A DNA stretch of 64,000 nucleotides from G965200765 sp965200765 (GCA_965200765.1 OZ241380.1:1860001-1924000); one strand, 5' to 3'; shown: positions 41,581 through 50,552, counted from the first letter of the stretch. Notes: generated from the sequence alone by a model not told the origin. A program made the numbers and translations.

Positions 41581-43245
41581 CTATAGATTTTCCCTTTGTT
41601 GGTTTTCCCAATTTTTTGCTTCGAAGACGGGTGCGTCGGACGGGGTATAGGGTTGCCTTCCCCGAATAACGTCAGCGAGTTTCTCAGCCATCATGATTAC
41701 CGGAGCGTTGAGATTGCCACTGACGATGCTCGGCATAATGGATGAATCAATCACCCGCAAATTTTCCATGCCATGAACCCGGCCTTGCGCATCTACGACT
41801 GCGCCTTCATCATTGCCCATTTTGCAAGTACAAGCCGGATGATAGGCGCTTTCCGACCGCGCTCGAACAAATTGGTCAATTTCATCATCCGATTGAACGT
41901 CGCTTCCCGGAGATATTTCTGCGCCGCGAAATGGATTCATTGCTTCTTGGCCCATTATTTCCCGAGTCAATCGCACTCCGTCCCGCATTTCTTGCCGGTC
42001 TTGGTCGGTTTGCATATAGTTGAACAAGACTCGCGGCGGTTTGCGCGGGTCATTGGAAGAAATGCGGACGTGTCCACGGCTAGTTGCGCGCATCGGCCCC
42101 ATATGTGCCTGGAATCCATGTCCTTTCACTCCGGAAGTACCATCATAATTCACCGCGACCGGGAGAAAGTGAAATTGCAAGTCTGGATGACGGACACCGG
42201 CGCGACTTCGAATAAAAGCACCCGCTTCAAAATGATTGGACGCACCCAGTCCCTTTTTTGTCGTTAGCCATTCAAACAAAATTTTTGCTTGCCGGTGCAA
42301 TCTTAATGCTGGTGCTATCGAGACGGGTTGAGTACATTCATACTGAATATAGACTTCCAGATGATCCTGAAGATTTTCACCGACACCATTCAACTCGGCA
42401 ATCACCGGTATGCCGTGCTCTTGCAACAACACCGGATTTCCGATGCCGGACAGTTGCAGGAGTTGCGGCGAGTTAATCACGCCACCGCAAAGAATCACAC
42501 CGCGGTCCGCATATACTGTTTTGAGTTTATTGTTTTCGACTATCTCCACGCCGGTGGCGCGATTGCCGGTGAACAATACCCGAGTTACCAGCGCCCGCTT
42601 CTGCATTGTCAGATTCTTTCTGGCCAAAGCCGGTTTCAAATAACCTTTGGCCGCACTCCAGCGCGACCCATTGGAAACTGTCATGTCCATGGTACCAAAT
42701 CCTTCCTGCCGGAAGCCGTTTTGGTCTTCGGTATAACCGTAGCCTGCTTGTACACCTGCATCAATAAATGCCTGAAAAAGCGGGTTTTGAATAGGTCCTG
42801 TGGTTACTCGCAATGGCCCCTCGCCGCCATGGTACGCATTTTCGCCGCTAGCCCGCGTTTCTGCTTTTCTGAAGTACGGCAAACAATTTGCATAGGTCCA
42901 ACTTGGGTCTCCGGTTTCTTCAGCCCACCGGTCGTAGTCAAAAGCATGGCCGCGAACATAGCACATTCCATTGATTGAAGACGAACCACCAACGACGCGA
43001 CCCCGGGGACAATCCATGACCCGGTTGTTCAAATAAGGCTCCGGTTCGGTGCGATAAGCCCAGTTGAAGCGGTCGCTGTTCAATGGGCGCGAAAATGCCG
43101 CCGGCATATGAATTACCCAGCTGATGTCTCCCGGTCCCGCTTCAATCAAATATACGCTTACTTCCGCGTCTTCGGTCAAGCGATTTGCAAGCACACAGCC
43201 CGCGGAGCCTGCACCAACAATAATGTAGTCACTTCTGTCAGTCAT
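41581..43245 (-). CDS. GMC-family FAD oxidoreductase (choline dehydrogenase BetA-like)
   Basis: The protein has 554 aa, the usual BetA length. The FAD motif is YIIVGAGSAGCVLANRLTED, the GMC signature is PRGRVVGGSSSINGMCYVRG, and the choline-dehydrogenase-like segment is SNHFEAGAFIRSRAGVRHPD. The catalytic His lies in ESAYHPACTCKMG and the partner Asn in SGNLNAPVIMMAEKLAD. BetA oxidises choline to betaine aldehyde. Here the gene is locked between ddl (2-bp gap) and the amidase-like gene with no aldehyde dehydrogenase nearby, so another alcohol or amino-alcohol substrate is plausible; this is inference. Confidence 0.87.
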   Translation of the reverse strand: MTDRSDYIIVGAGSAGCVLANRLTEDAEVSVYLIEAGPGDISWVIHMPAAFSRPLNSDRFNWAYRTEPEPYLNNRVMDCPRGRVVGGSSSINGMCYVRGHAFDYDRWAEETGDPSWTYANCLPYFRKAETRASGENAYHGGEGPLRVTTGPIQNPLFQAFIDAGVQAGYGYTEDQNGFRQEGFGTMDMTVSNGSRWSAAKGYLKPALARKNLTMQKRALVTRVLFTGNRATGVEIVENNKLKTVYADRGVILCGGVINSPQLLQLSGIGNPVLLQEHGIPVIAELNGVGENLQDHLEVYIQYECTQPVSIAPALRLHRQAKILFEWLTTKKGLGASNHFEAGAFIRSRAGVRHPDLQFHFLPVAVNYDGTSGVKGHGFQAHMGPMRATSRGHVRISSNDPRKPPRVLFNYMQTDQDRQEMRDGVRLTREIMGQEAMNPFRGAEISPGSDVQSDDEIDQFVRARSESAYHPACTCKMGNDEGAVVDAQGRVHGMENLRVIDSSIMPSIVSGNLNAPVIMMAEKLADVIRGRQPYTPSDAPVFEAKNWENQQRENL

Positions 43246-43247
43246 AT

Positions 43248-44345
43248 TCAGTTGTCCGTGTGTATCCGGCTACGCATTGCGTGTCTCTCCAGTGCCAATT
43301 CAATCAACCGGTCAATCAAATCCGAATAGCCGATGCCACTTGCTTCCCACAGCTTGGGATACATGCTGATCGGTGTAAATCCTGGGATTGTGTTGATTTC
43401 ATTGATGTAAACCTGATGGTCATCCTTGCTGACGAAGAAATCCACGCGTGCCAGTCCAGCCGCATCAATTGCGCGAAAAACACGAACCGCGTAGTCGCGC
43501 ACCTGCTCTGAGGCTTGCGATGGAATATTGGCAGGAATCTCCACCTGCGACTTGCCGTCAATGTATTTGTCCTTGTAGTCGTAGAACTCGCCACCGGGAA
43601 TGATCTCGCCAACCACCGACGCTTGTGGATTTTCATTGCCCAAAACTGACACTTCAATTTCATGACAATTCTCGAAACCTTCTTCCACAACCAATTTAAT
43701 ATCGTAGCGCGCGGCGAGATTCATGGCGGCAACCAGCTCGGGTACTGACTTCGCCTTGCTGACCCCGACACTGGAACCCATATTCGCCGGCTTCACAAAA
43801 ATCGGAAAATCTAGTGTATTCGTAATTCTTTCGAGTGTTGCATTCGAATCTGCCTGCCACTCCGAAACATAAACAACAAGATACTCGGCTTGCGGCACAC
43901 CTTCGGCTTTGTAAACCATTTTTGCAACGGCCTTGTCCATGCCGACTCCGGAACCAACCACGCCCGACCCGACATAGGGAATCCCGGCCATTTCCAGCAA
44001 CCCTTGAATTGTGCCGTCTTCGCCGTAGGGTCCATGCAAAACCGGAAATACAACATCAAGCGAACCGCCTGCATCAACGTTCGTTTCCTGCAAGCTTCCG
44101 GAACCAAAGTAATCCAGTGACAACGGTTGCAATTCGCTTGCATCCACAGCAGCTACGACCAAGTGCTTTCGATCATTGCCCGCCAGTAGCCATTGTCCTT
44201 CTTTGGAAATGCCGATAAGTTGAATCTCATACTTGTCGTAATCCAGTGCTTCGCATACGCAACGCGCCGAAATCACCGACACTTCATGCTCGGATGATTG
44301 CCCGCCGTACACGATACCAAGTCGAATTTTCTTACGTTTGCTCAC
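43248..44345 (-). CDS. ddl: D-alanine--D-alanine ligase family ATP-grasp enzyme
   Basis: The protein has 365 aa (DdlA size). Conserved segments are YGGQSSEHEVSVISA, FPVLHGPYGEDGTIQGLLE, IFVKPANMGSSVGVSKA, EFYDYKDKYIDGKSQVEIPA and NEINTIPGFTPISMYPKLWE. Nucleotide, Mg2+ and D-Ala binding residues all look conserved, including the YDYKDKY loop of dipeptide-forming Ddl rather than the Van ligases. A GTG start at 44345 shares one base with the aminotransferase stop (TAGTG). It is not in a mur/fts cluster but in an operon with a class IV aminotransferase, so it may be a second, specialised copy. Confidence 0.92.
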   Translation of the reverse strand: MSKRKKIRLGIVYGGQSSEHEVSVISARCVCEALDYDKYEIQLIGISKEGQWLLAGNDRKHLVVAAVDASELQPLSLDYFGSGSLQETNVDAGGSLDVVFPVLHGPYGEDGTIQGLLEMAGIPYVGSGVVGSGVGMDKAVAKMVYKAEGVPQAEYLVVYVSEWQADSNATLERITNTLDFPIFVKPANMGSSVGVSKAKSVPELVAAMNLAARYDIKLVVEEGFENCHEIEVSVLGNENPQASVVGEIIPGGEFYDYKDKYIDGKSQVEIPANIPSQASEQVRDYAVRVFRAIDAAGLARVDFFVSKDDHQVYINEINTIPGFTPISMYPKLWEASGIGYSDLIDRLIELALERHAMRSRIHTDN

Positions 44346-45271
44346 TATACTCCTTGACTGCGTGCAATGAAAGACTCGTTGATATGCGATTGAACATAGT
44401 CTTCAATATAGTCTTTATAGGTTGTTTGAATGTGGCGAGTTGCGGGTCCGCCGCCAGCTGGAAATTCAATCAGCTTTCCGTCAGTCAATAACAAACTGCG
44501 AACCGGCATGACTTCGCGTGTTGCGCTAGTGACGAAGCACTCCGTAGCACCACGCAACTCTTCATGAAATACCTCTCTCTCCTCGACTTCAACCCCGCTG
44601 AGCTGGCAGGCATCGAAAATCGCCGCTTTGGTCAAACCGCGCAAATTTCCCGAACCGGGAGTTACTGTCTTGCCATCGATGACAAACCAAACATTGCTGT
44701 TTGAGGCTTCAGTGACGTAGCCATTGGAACTCAAAATCAGACTCTCGTCGGCACCTAGCCGGCGCGCTTGCATCACTGCAATGACATTATTCAGATAATT
44801 TCCGCCCTTGATATTCGGATCCAGTGCATTCACCGGATTTCTGCGCACTTCCGGCACGGCCATGGTCAAACCCTGCTCATAGTGATGTGCTGGCCATACC
44901 TGCAAAGGCGCCACGATGATGACATAGCGTGTCTCGAGTGCGGGGTCCGGATACAAATTGATGGGTCCCTCTCCCCGAGTAATTTGATATCGCACATAAA
45001 TATCATCTGACTGGCTTACACCCGCGGTTTGTGCGGTATCTTTGATTTGCTCTGTCAGCTCCGCCCGGCTCTGTGAAATTTTCATTTCAATCAGGCGGGC
45101 CGAATTTTCAATTCGCTCGAAGTGCTCGGCCATAAAAAGCGGCACACCGCGATAGGTACGAAACACCTCATAGACCGAGTCTCCGTACAAGAAACCTCTA
45201 TCCATTACCGGAACCGCTGCTTCTTCGGTAGGATAAATTGTTCCGTCAATATTGGTCAGTTTTTGAATCAA
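44345..45271 (-). CDS. Class IV PLP aminotransferase, D-amino-acid transaminase-like
   Basis: The protein has 308 aa. VPVMDRGFLYGDSVYEVFRT precedes the region of the PLP Lys (ALDPNIKGGNYLNNVIAVMQ). YVTEASNSNVWFVIDGKTVT and the C-terminal ECFVTSATREVMPV follow. Class IV enzymes act on D-Ala/D-Glu or branched-chain amino acids. The ddl and dgcN/dgcA neighbours favour D-amino acids, but a branched-chain enzyme is not excluded by sequence alone. The start is a TTG at 45271 with AGGTGA just upstream. It is the first gene of the leftward operon, divergent from dgcN. Confidence 0.85.
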   Translation of the reverse strand: MIQKLTNIDGTIYPTEEAAVPVMDRGFLYGDSVYEVFRTYRGVPLFMAEHFERIENSARLIEMKISQSRAELTEQIKDTAQTAGVSQSDDIYVRYQITRGEGPINLYPDPALETRYVIIVAPLQVWPAHHYEQGLTMAVPEVRRNPVNALDPNIKGGNYLNNVIAVMQARRLGADESLILSSNGYVTEASNSNVWFVIDGKTVTPGSGNLRGLTKAAIFDACQLSGVEVEEREVFHEELRGATECFVTSATREVMPVRSLLLTDGKLIEFPAGGGPATRHIQTTYKDYIEDYVQSHINESFIARSQGV

Positions 45272-45339
45272 GAATTCACCTGTTCAATTGCAATTCCGAT
45301 AGTAGTCTTCAAATTACCCGATTCGCCTCGCCCGATTGG

Positions 45340-45394
45340 TTGACAAATTTGAGTATTATGTATTTACAAAACTGAGTTAAATAATACTCAAATT
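45340..45394. promoter_or_regulatory. Divergent control region with a 14-bp perfect inverted repeat
   Basis: AATTTGAGTATTAT at 45346-45359 and its exact inverse ATAATACTCAAATT at 45381-45394 are 21 bp apart in the gap between the aminotransferase and dgcN genes. TTGACA (45340-45345, plus strand) abuts the left arm, and a weak -10 (TTTACA, 45363-45368) lies inside. A regulator bound to both arms would cover both promoters, suggesting joint control of the two operons. Confidence 0.6.
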
Positions 45395-45429
45395 CAACTG
45401 TCTTTGTAAGACTGCATAGCCAAGCGGAA

Positions 45430-46434
45430 ATGAAACTCGACAAACCTTACTTGCTTTTTTTGGGGGACGCACCGGACGAACTGGCGGCCAAAACCGCGTT
45501 CGGTGTTTTTGAATGGTGTCCGGACGACTGTGTCGGACAATTTCAATTGCCAGGTTGTGTGCCGGCTTTGAATCTTCCATCGCTTTCCATCCGACAAGCG
45601 GCCGAACGCGGTGTAAAGACAGTGCTGGTCGGTGTTGCGAACCGCGGCGGTGTCATTCCGAGCACTTGGATTCCACCGTTGGTGGAAGCATTGAACTCGG
45701 GATTGTCCATAGCAAATGGACTGCACACCCCTCTGGACTCCATCCAGGAAATTCGCGAAGCAGCTCAACTCAGCACCGGGGAGTTGCTCGAAGTACGGCG
45801 ACCTGTTGGTGCTCTTCAGGTTGCTACCGGCGAAAAAAGAAGTGGGCATCGACTTCTCACTGTGGGGACTGACTGCTCTGTCGGGAAGATGTATACCTCG
45901 CTCAGCATTGCCGGAGAGATGCGAAAACGTGGTATGGATGTTGATTTTCGTGCAACTGGACAAACCGGAATTTTCATTGCTGGCGAAGGTATTTCCGTAG
46001 ATGCTGTAATCGCCGACTTCATGTCCGGATGCATTGAAGAGCTAAGTCCGGCCGGTACATCCGGCCACTGGGACATCATTGAAGGTCAAGGGTCACTGCA
46101 TCATCCATCTTTTGCAGGTGTCAGTCTGGGCCTCCTGCATGGAGCGCAACCGGATTTTTTGGTGCTTTGTCACGAACCGACGCGAACACATATGAGAGGA
46201 CTCCCCGAACAAGCACTCCCGACAATACAGGAATCCTTGACGATGAATTTGAATTGTGCCCAAATTGTTAGCGAAACAGTTGAGTTTGCCGGTATTTCTG
46301 TCAATACCAAGCATATGGAGTCTGCCCAGGCAAAAAATTATCTGCATCATCTGGAAAACGAATTCAATCTACCGTGTATTGACCCGATCGCTACGGGCGC
46401 GGAAGCGATTGTTGATCGTATTCAGAGAGCGTAA
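45430..46434 (+). CDS. dgcN: DUF1611 P-loop protein, D-glutamate N-acetyltransferase DgcN family
   Basis: The protein has 334 aa. The N-terminal region is Rossmann-like (LLFLGDAPDELAAKTAFGV). A central P-loop-like segment, LLTVGTDCSVGKMYTSLSIA, is typical of DUF1611. GQTGIFIAGEGISVDAVIAD and HPSFAGVSLGLLHGAQPDFL follow. DgcN proteins of marine bacteria were reported to acetylate D-Glu as the first step of D-Glu catabolism, with DgcA racemising the product. The next gene here is the matching enolase-superfamily protein, which supports the assignment. It is first in a rightward operon behind the inverted-repeat control region. Confidence 0.82.
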   Translation: MKLDKPYLLFLGDAPDELAAKTAFGVFEWCPDDCVGQFQLPGCVPALNLPSLSIRQAAERGVKTVLVGVANRGGVIPSTWIPPLVEALNSGLSIANGLHTPLDSIQEIREAAQLSTGELLEVRRPVGALQVATGEKRSGHRLLTVGTDCSVGKMYTSLSIAGEMRKRGMDVDFRATGQTGIFIAGEGISVDAVIADFMSGCIEELSPAGTSGHWDIIEGQGSLHHPSFAGVSLGLLHGAQPDFLVLCHEPTRTHMRGLPEQALPTIQESLTMNLNCAQIVSETVEFAGISVNTKHMESAQAKNYLHHLENEFNLPCIDPIATGAEAIVDRIQRA

Positions 46435-46490
46435 ACCATAGTACTCGTTGCAGCACTTTGTCGTAAACGACAATTCTCCGATAAATCGGA

Positions 46491-47480
46491 ATGAAAATGC
46501 TCAAGCTGTCTGCCCGGTCTGAAATTTGGCCGTTACGCGTCCCGTTCGGAATCTCCCGCGGTGCCAAATCCAGCGCCCATGTAGTTGTTGTGGAAATTCG
46601 CAAAAATGCCAAGGTCGGACTCGGTGAAGCCGTTCCTTATGCTCGCTACCAACAAACCGTTGAACAAACTCTGGACGAAATTCATGACATCAAGCCGGAA
46701 ATTGAAAATGGATTGTCGCGCGAGGAGTTACAAGCCCGACTAGTTCCCGGCGCTACCAGAAACGCATTGGATTGCGCACTTTGGGACCTGCATGCGAAAT
46801 TGAACCATACTCGCGTTTGGAAACTGGCAGGAGTTCCAAAACCAGTACCCGTATCAAGTCTGTTTACCTTGGGGCTCAACACACCTGCAAACATGGCCAG
46901 TGTCGCCGAAAAAGCAGTCAAGCATCACTCCTTTCTGAAATTGAAACTTGGAATAGACAAAATCGTGGAATCAGTTCAAGCAGTTCGAAAGGCTGCCCCA
47001 ACGGCAAGACTCACCGTTGATGCCAATGAAGCTTGGAACATGGAAGTGCTGCAACAGTGTCTTCCCGACCTGTCTCAACTGGGTGTCAAGTTCATCGAGC
47101 AACCCTTGCCCGCTGGTCAGGACCACCAATTGGAAAATTTCAACAGTGAAATTCCAATTTGCGCCGATGAATCCTTTCATACTCAGGCAGATTTGAAGAA
47201 GTTGCTCAATCGCTATCAGATCTTCAACGTGAAGCTGGACAAGACCGGTGGCTTGACAGAAGCGTTTGAGTTGATTCAAAAAATCGAACAGCATGGCAAG
47301 AAAATCATGATTGGCAGCATGATGGCCACCTCTTTGGCACTGGCACCTGCAATGCTCCTCACCTATAACGCACAATTCGTCGATCTCGACTCTTCCGAAT
47401 GGCTGGAAAGGGACCGTGTCGGGGGTATCCAATTTGTTAATGGAAAGATTCGTGCACCCAAAAAGTGTTTTTGGGGTTAA
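46491..47480 (+). CDS. dgcA: Enolase-superfamily epimerase, N-acetyl-D-Glu racemase DgcA-like
   Basis: The protein has 329 aa. The muconate-lactonizing subgroup catalytic set is present: the KxK base in FLKLKLG, metal ligands in TVDANEAW, KFIEQPL and ICADESF, and the second Lys in NVKLDKTGG. The N-terminal capping domain includes PFGISRGAKSSAHVVVVEI. The closest known roles are dipeptide (L-Ala-D/L-Glu) epimerase and DgcA. Pairing with dgcN favours racemisation of N-acetyl-D-Glu to N-acetyl-L-Glu. An amidase follows 5 bp downstream and could deacylate the product; this is inference. Confidence 0.84.
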   Translation: MKMLKLSARSEIWPLRVPFGISRGAKSSAHVVVVEIRKNAKVGLGEAVPYARYQQTVEQTLDEIHDIKPEIENGLSREELQARLVPGATRNALDCALWDLHAKLNHTRVWKLAGVPKPVPVSSLFTLGLNTPANMASVAEKAVKHHSFLKLKLGIDKIVESVQAVRKAAPTARLTVDANEAWNMEVLQQCLPDLSQLGVKFIEQPLPAGQDHQLENFNSEIPICADESFHTQADLKKLLNRYQIFNVKLDKTGGLTEAFELIQKIEQHGKKIMIGSMMATSLALAPAMLLTYNAQFVDLDSSEWLERDRVGGIQFVNGKIRAPKKCFWG

Positions 47481-47485
47481 ACAAT

Positions 47486-48883
47486 ATGACGAACTTGGCG
47501 GACCTCGAACAGTTGTCAATTGATGAATTGACGGCGAGTCTTGCCAGCGGAGAGTTGACCAGCACGCAAGTCACCAATTATGCGATTCGCCAACATGACA
47601 GTTTCGCCATATTGAATGCTTACAAGTCATGGAATGCAGACATGGCATTGGAATCCGCCGCACATTGCGATCAACTGTTCACCAAGGGCACCATTCACAG
47701 TCCGTTGCAAGGGATTCCGGTATCAGTGAAAGATCTGTATGGAGTTCAGGGATACCCGATTTACGCTGGCACCCCGAAACCATTGCCCGAATTCTGGAAC
47801 CAAGAAGGTTCATTGATTCATTCCTTGAAAAAAAGCTATTGCGTATTCACCGGGAAAACCCATACAGTAGAATTCGCATTCGGCGGTTTGGGTACCAATT
47901 GCCATTGGGGTACTCCAAAAAATCCTTGGGACAACACTGTAGATCGCGTACCGGGTGGTTCAAGTTCAGGTGCGGCAGTAAGTCTTTGTCAAGGCTCTGT
48001 CTGGCTAGCTCTTGGTACCGATACCGCTGGCTCCGTTCGTGTTCCGGCTGCCTTTACCGGCAATGTTGGACTCAAGACTGGTAAGGGACGCTGGTCCACG
48101 CAAGGTATTGTTCCGCTCAGTCCGACCTTGGATACAGCTGGCATACTGACCCGAACCGTGCAAGATGCCATTACTGCATTCGGCGTTCTGGACCCGCACC
48201 ACAAATCTGTTGAATCTGTGCGTTCGCAATTCGGTAGACTCGGCAAGCAAAGAATTCGTTTCGGCACCTCGGATGGCGTTCTGTGGAACAATTCCGAATC
48301 ATCCATTGCTGACGCATGCTTGCAAGCCATGCGGGAAATGGACCAATCAAGATTTGAATTGGTAGCGGTAGATTTTCCTGAAGCCGAACATGCAATTGAA
48401 TTGCGCAATCAAGGCGGTGTAACTTCGGTTGAATTTGCGGAGTTCATTCAATCAGAGTTGCCGGATTGGCAACAGACCCTGGACCGGGATATTCGTAATC
48501 GGCTGACAGTCGGTAGCGATTTGAGTGCTGTTGAATACTTGAAACGGCTACGAAAATGTCAGCAGTTGGCCGACAGTGCACTTTCTGTGTTTGATACTTG
48601 CGATGTAATTGCAAGTCCAACCGTACCCATATCGCCGCCTGCTTTGGATGAAGTCAAGGACCCCGACCAGTATCAGAAAATTAATTTGACTGCACTTCAA
48701 AATACCTGTATTGCGAATTTCATTTCAATGTGTGCCATTTCAATTCCGATTGGATTGGATTCTCTGGAACTGCCGGTTGGACTTCAATTGATGGCACCGC
48801 TTGATAATGAGGAATTTCTTCTTGAAATTGCCGAGTCGATTCAGCAGGTTGTCCCACCCCCGAAACTGAACCTGACTCGATAA
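47486..48883 (+). CDS. Amidase-signature family amidase (catalytic triad intact)
   Basis: The protein has 465 aa. Catalytic Lys is in QGIPVSVKDLYGVQG, the Ser pair loop is VPGGSSSGAAVSL, and the nucleophile Ser is in LGTDTAGSVRVPAAF, so the Ser-cis-Ser-Lys triad is complete, unlike the homologue at 40217-41575. It hydrolyses an amide; the substrate is unknown. N-acylated amino acids, glutamylamides or carbamoyl compounds are candidates. The ATG at 47486 lies 5 bp after the dgcA stop; an in-frame GTG at 47465 would overlap dgcA. Confidence 0.88.
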   Translation: MTNLADLEQLSIDELTASLASGELTSTQVTNYAIRQHDSFAILNAYKSWNADMALESAAHCDQLFTKGTIHSPLQGIPVSVKDLYGVQGYPIYAGTPKPLPEFWNQEGSLIHSLKKSYCVFTGKTHTVEFAFGGLGTNCHWGTPKNPWDNTVDRVPGGSSSGAAVSLCQGSVWLALGTDTAGSVRVPAAFTGNVGLKTGKGRWSTQGIVPLSPTLDTAGILTRTVQDAITAFGVLDPHHKSVESVRSQFGRLGKQRIRFGTSDGVLWNNSESSIADACLQAMREMDQSRFELVAVDFPEAEHAIELRNQGGVTSVEFAEFIQSELPDWQQTLDRDIRNRLTVGSDLSAVEYLKRLRKCQQLADSALSVFDTCDVIASPTVPISPPALDEVKDPDQYQKINLTALQNTCIANFISMCAISIPIGLDSLELPVGLQLMAPLDNEEFLLEIAESIQQVVPPPKLNLTR

Positions 48884-48917
48884 CACAACCACAAAAAATT
48901 GGGAGATTGCTTAATTG

Positions 48918-49427
48918 ATGAACGATTTTTCAAAACCGCTTCTTTTGCATGAATGCTCGGTTCGTCGTGAATGGATTGACGAATACGACCATATGAACCT
49001 GAGTTTTTACGTCTGGGTTTGCGACCAGGCCAGCTATGAATTCTGGGAAGTCGTCAATGAAGGCGTGTCTATCAACAAAAGAGAAGGTGCGGAGTACGCA
49101 GTTGTCGAAACTCATGTCAACTACTTGCGCGAGGTCCGGCTGAACGACCCATTGAAGGTCACAACACAACTAGTGGCGTACGATGAAAAACGCTTCCGAA
49201 TTTTCCACGAACTCTACCACGCAACTCAAGGCTACCTGTCCGCTACCAATGAAATTATGGCTTTGGGGTTCAATACCAACCAAAGGAAAATCAGCGCATT
49301 CAGAACTCCGGTAGTAAAAATACTGGAGCAAATCTACGAACAACATCATCAGTTGCCGTTGCCTGCAAACGCGGGGCGCGCCATTCAGTTCGGACAAAAG
49401 ACTTCTGATACCACTGACAAAGTTTGA
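48918..49427 (+). CDS. Hotdog-fold (4HBT-type) thioesterase
   Basis: The protein has 169 aa. VRREWIDEYDHMNLSFYVWV matches the catalytic region of 4-hydroxybenzoyl-CoA-type thioesterases, with Asp before the HMN motif. ETHVNYLREVRLNDPLKVTT follows. The WIDEYDHMN form resembles thioesterases found next to carnitine/betaine catabolic genes, but the acyl-CoA substrate is not determinable. It is last in the rightward operon, 34 bp after the amidase. TTG at 48915 is an alternative start. It converges with the deiminase-family gene (9-bp gap). Confidence 0.78.
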   Translation: MNDFSKPLLLHECSVRREWIDEYDHMNLSFYVWVCDQASYEFWEVVNEGVSINKREGAEYAVVETHVNYLREVRLNDPLKVTTQLVAYDEKRFRIFHELYHATQGYLSATNEIMALGFNTNQRKISAFRTPVVKILEQIYEQHHQLPLPANAGRAIQFGQKTSDTTDKV

Positions 49428-49436
49428 AAATTTGAG

Positions 49437-50372
49437 TTAAACAGGGTCTCTTTTCAACGGTTGTGCCGCGCAGTGTACTCCGCCGCCGGCTTGGAGAAAC
49501 ATGGAGAATTCGGGGTCATAAACTTCAAACCCTTCAGCTCGCAACTTGTCATTCAAATCTTTTGCATCTGCCGTCGACAGGACGCGGTCGTTGCCTAGTG
49601 CAATAACGTTGCATGAAAGATTCATGGTGTCGCGGAAACTCACAGGTATAAACTTGATACCCCTGCCTTTCAACCACTTTTGAACATCATCGCTAACCGT
49701 GTCTTCACAGATGACTGCACATTTGTCAGCAACCATGCACACCATCAAGTCGATATGTACATAGTATTCGTCAATCGGTGCGTATTTGACTTCCCAATCT
49801 TCCTTCTCCATCCATCCGCCAATCTGATACGCACCGATTTCTTCGGTGCGATGGTCGGTATATCCAATCAATACTGCACCCGGTTCAATGATATTGAAAT
49901 CTCCGCCTTCAAAGTTTCCGGCATCAACCAAATCGTAAATTGGAATGTCGTGCGACAGATAAAATCGCAAGATATCTGAATACTCCCCTCTTCTTCGCGG
50001 ATTCGCCAATTGACAAACCACTGCGCCAAACGGTGTCATCACGTTGGAATCCCGCGTGTAGACCTGATAGGGGGTATACGGATTCGGCGCCAACATGAAA
50101 ACTTCTACGCCTGCACTTCGGTAGGCATCTTCCAACTGCGCATGCTGGCGCATTGCCAGTGCATGGTCGAATTCAACTCCGGCACGGGCGGTATTGCGGC
50201 ATATTGAACTGAATTCGAGATTTTCTTCGCCCATCCATCCGAAATGTTCCGCGGAACCCAGAAGTACCTTGCGCAAAACCCCGTACTCGGAGTTTACACC
50301 CCAATCGTCCAAGACAGTCGTATTTCCACCATCATTCCGGGTCTTCAATGTTTGGTTGAATTTCACCATCAT
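49437..50372 (-). CDS. Arginine deiminase / amidinotransferase superfamily protein
   Basis: The protein has 311 aa. The superfamily core is present: YTRDSNVMTPFGAVVCQLAN (Asp), NFEGGDFNII (Glu-Gly-Gly-Asp), YYVHIDLMVCMVADKCAV (His) and the terminal Cys in GGGVHCAAQPL. Such enzymes hydrolyse or transfer guanidino groups (arginine deiminase, dimethylargininase, amidinotransferases). The length fits a single-domain deiminase or dimethylargininase-like enzyme rather than the 410-aa ArcA. The ATG pair at 50372 and 50369 has GGAG close upstream. It is monocistronic by spacing and next to the D-amino-acid cluster. Confidence 0.8.
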   Translation of the reverse strand: MMVKFNQTLKTRNDGGNTTVLDDWGVNSEYGVLRKVLLGSAEHFGWMGEENLEFSSICRNTARAGVEFDHALAMRQHAQLEDAYRSAGVEVFMLAPNPYTPYQVYTRDSNVMTPFGAVVCQLANPRRRGEYSDILRFYLSHDIPIYDLVDAGNFEGGDFNIIEPGAVLIGYTDHRTEEIGAYQIGGWMEKEDWEVKYAPIDEYYVHIDLMVCMVADKCAVICEDTVSDDVQKWLKGRGIKFIPVSFRDTMNLSCNVIALGNDRVLSTADAKDLNDKLRAEGFEVYDPEFSMFLQAGGGVHCAAQPLKRDPV

Positions 50373-50552
50373 TCATTCTCCACTGCAAGTTGCAAGCACA
50401 AAAAAGGAATTATCCTATAAATCGTACGGAATGAAAGAACGAATTTGAGTAGTCTGTGTAACGTAAATTTTGAATTCAGGTACATCTCTTCCTGTACATC
50501 ATTGTCAAACAGTTTGTGTATTCTTCCTTTATTGCTTGTCTTGCCACATTTT
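50373..50552. other. Intergenic gap upstream of the deiminase-family gene
   Basis: This 180-bp AT-rich gap lies between two leftward genes. It must hold the end of the restriction-modification transcript and a promoter for the deiminase-family gene. I see no clear hairpin-plus-T terminator and no remnant of nuoN. Confidence 0.4.

Noticed and set aside
43248..44345. Van-type D-Ala-D-Lac ligase
   Set aside because: The loop YDYKDKY and overall motifs match D-Ala-D-Ala ligases. No vanH or vanX-like gene is present.
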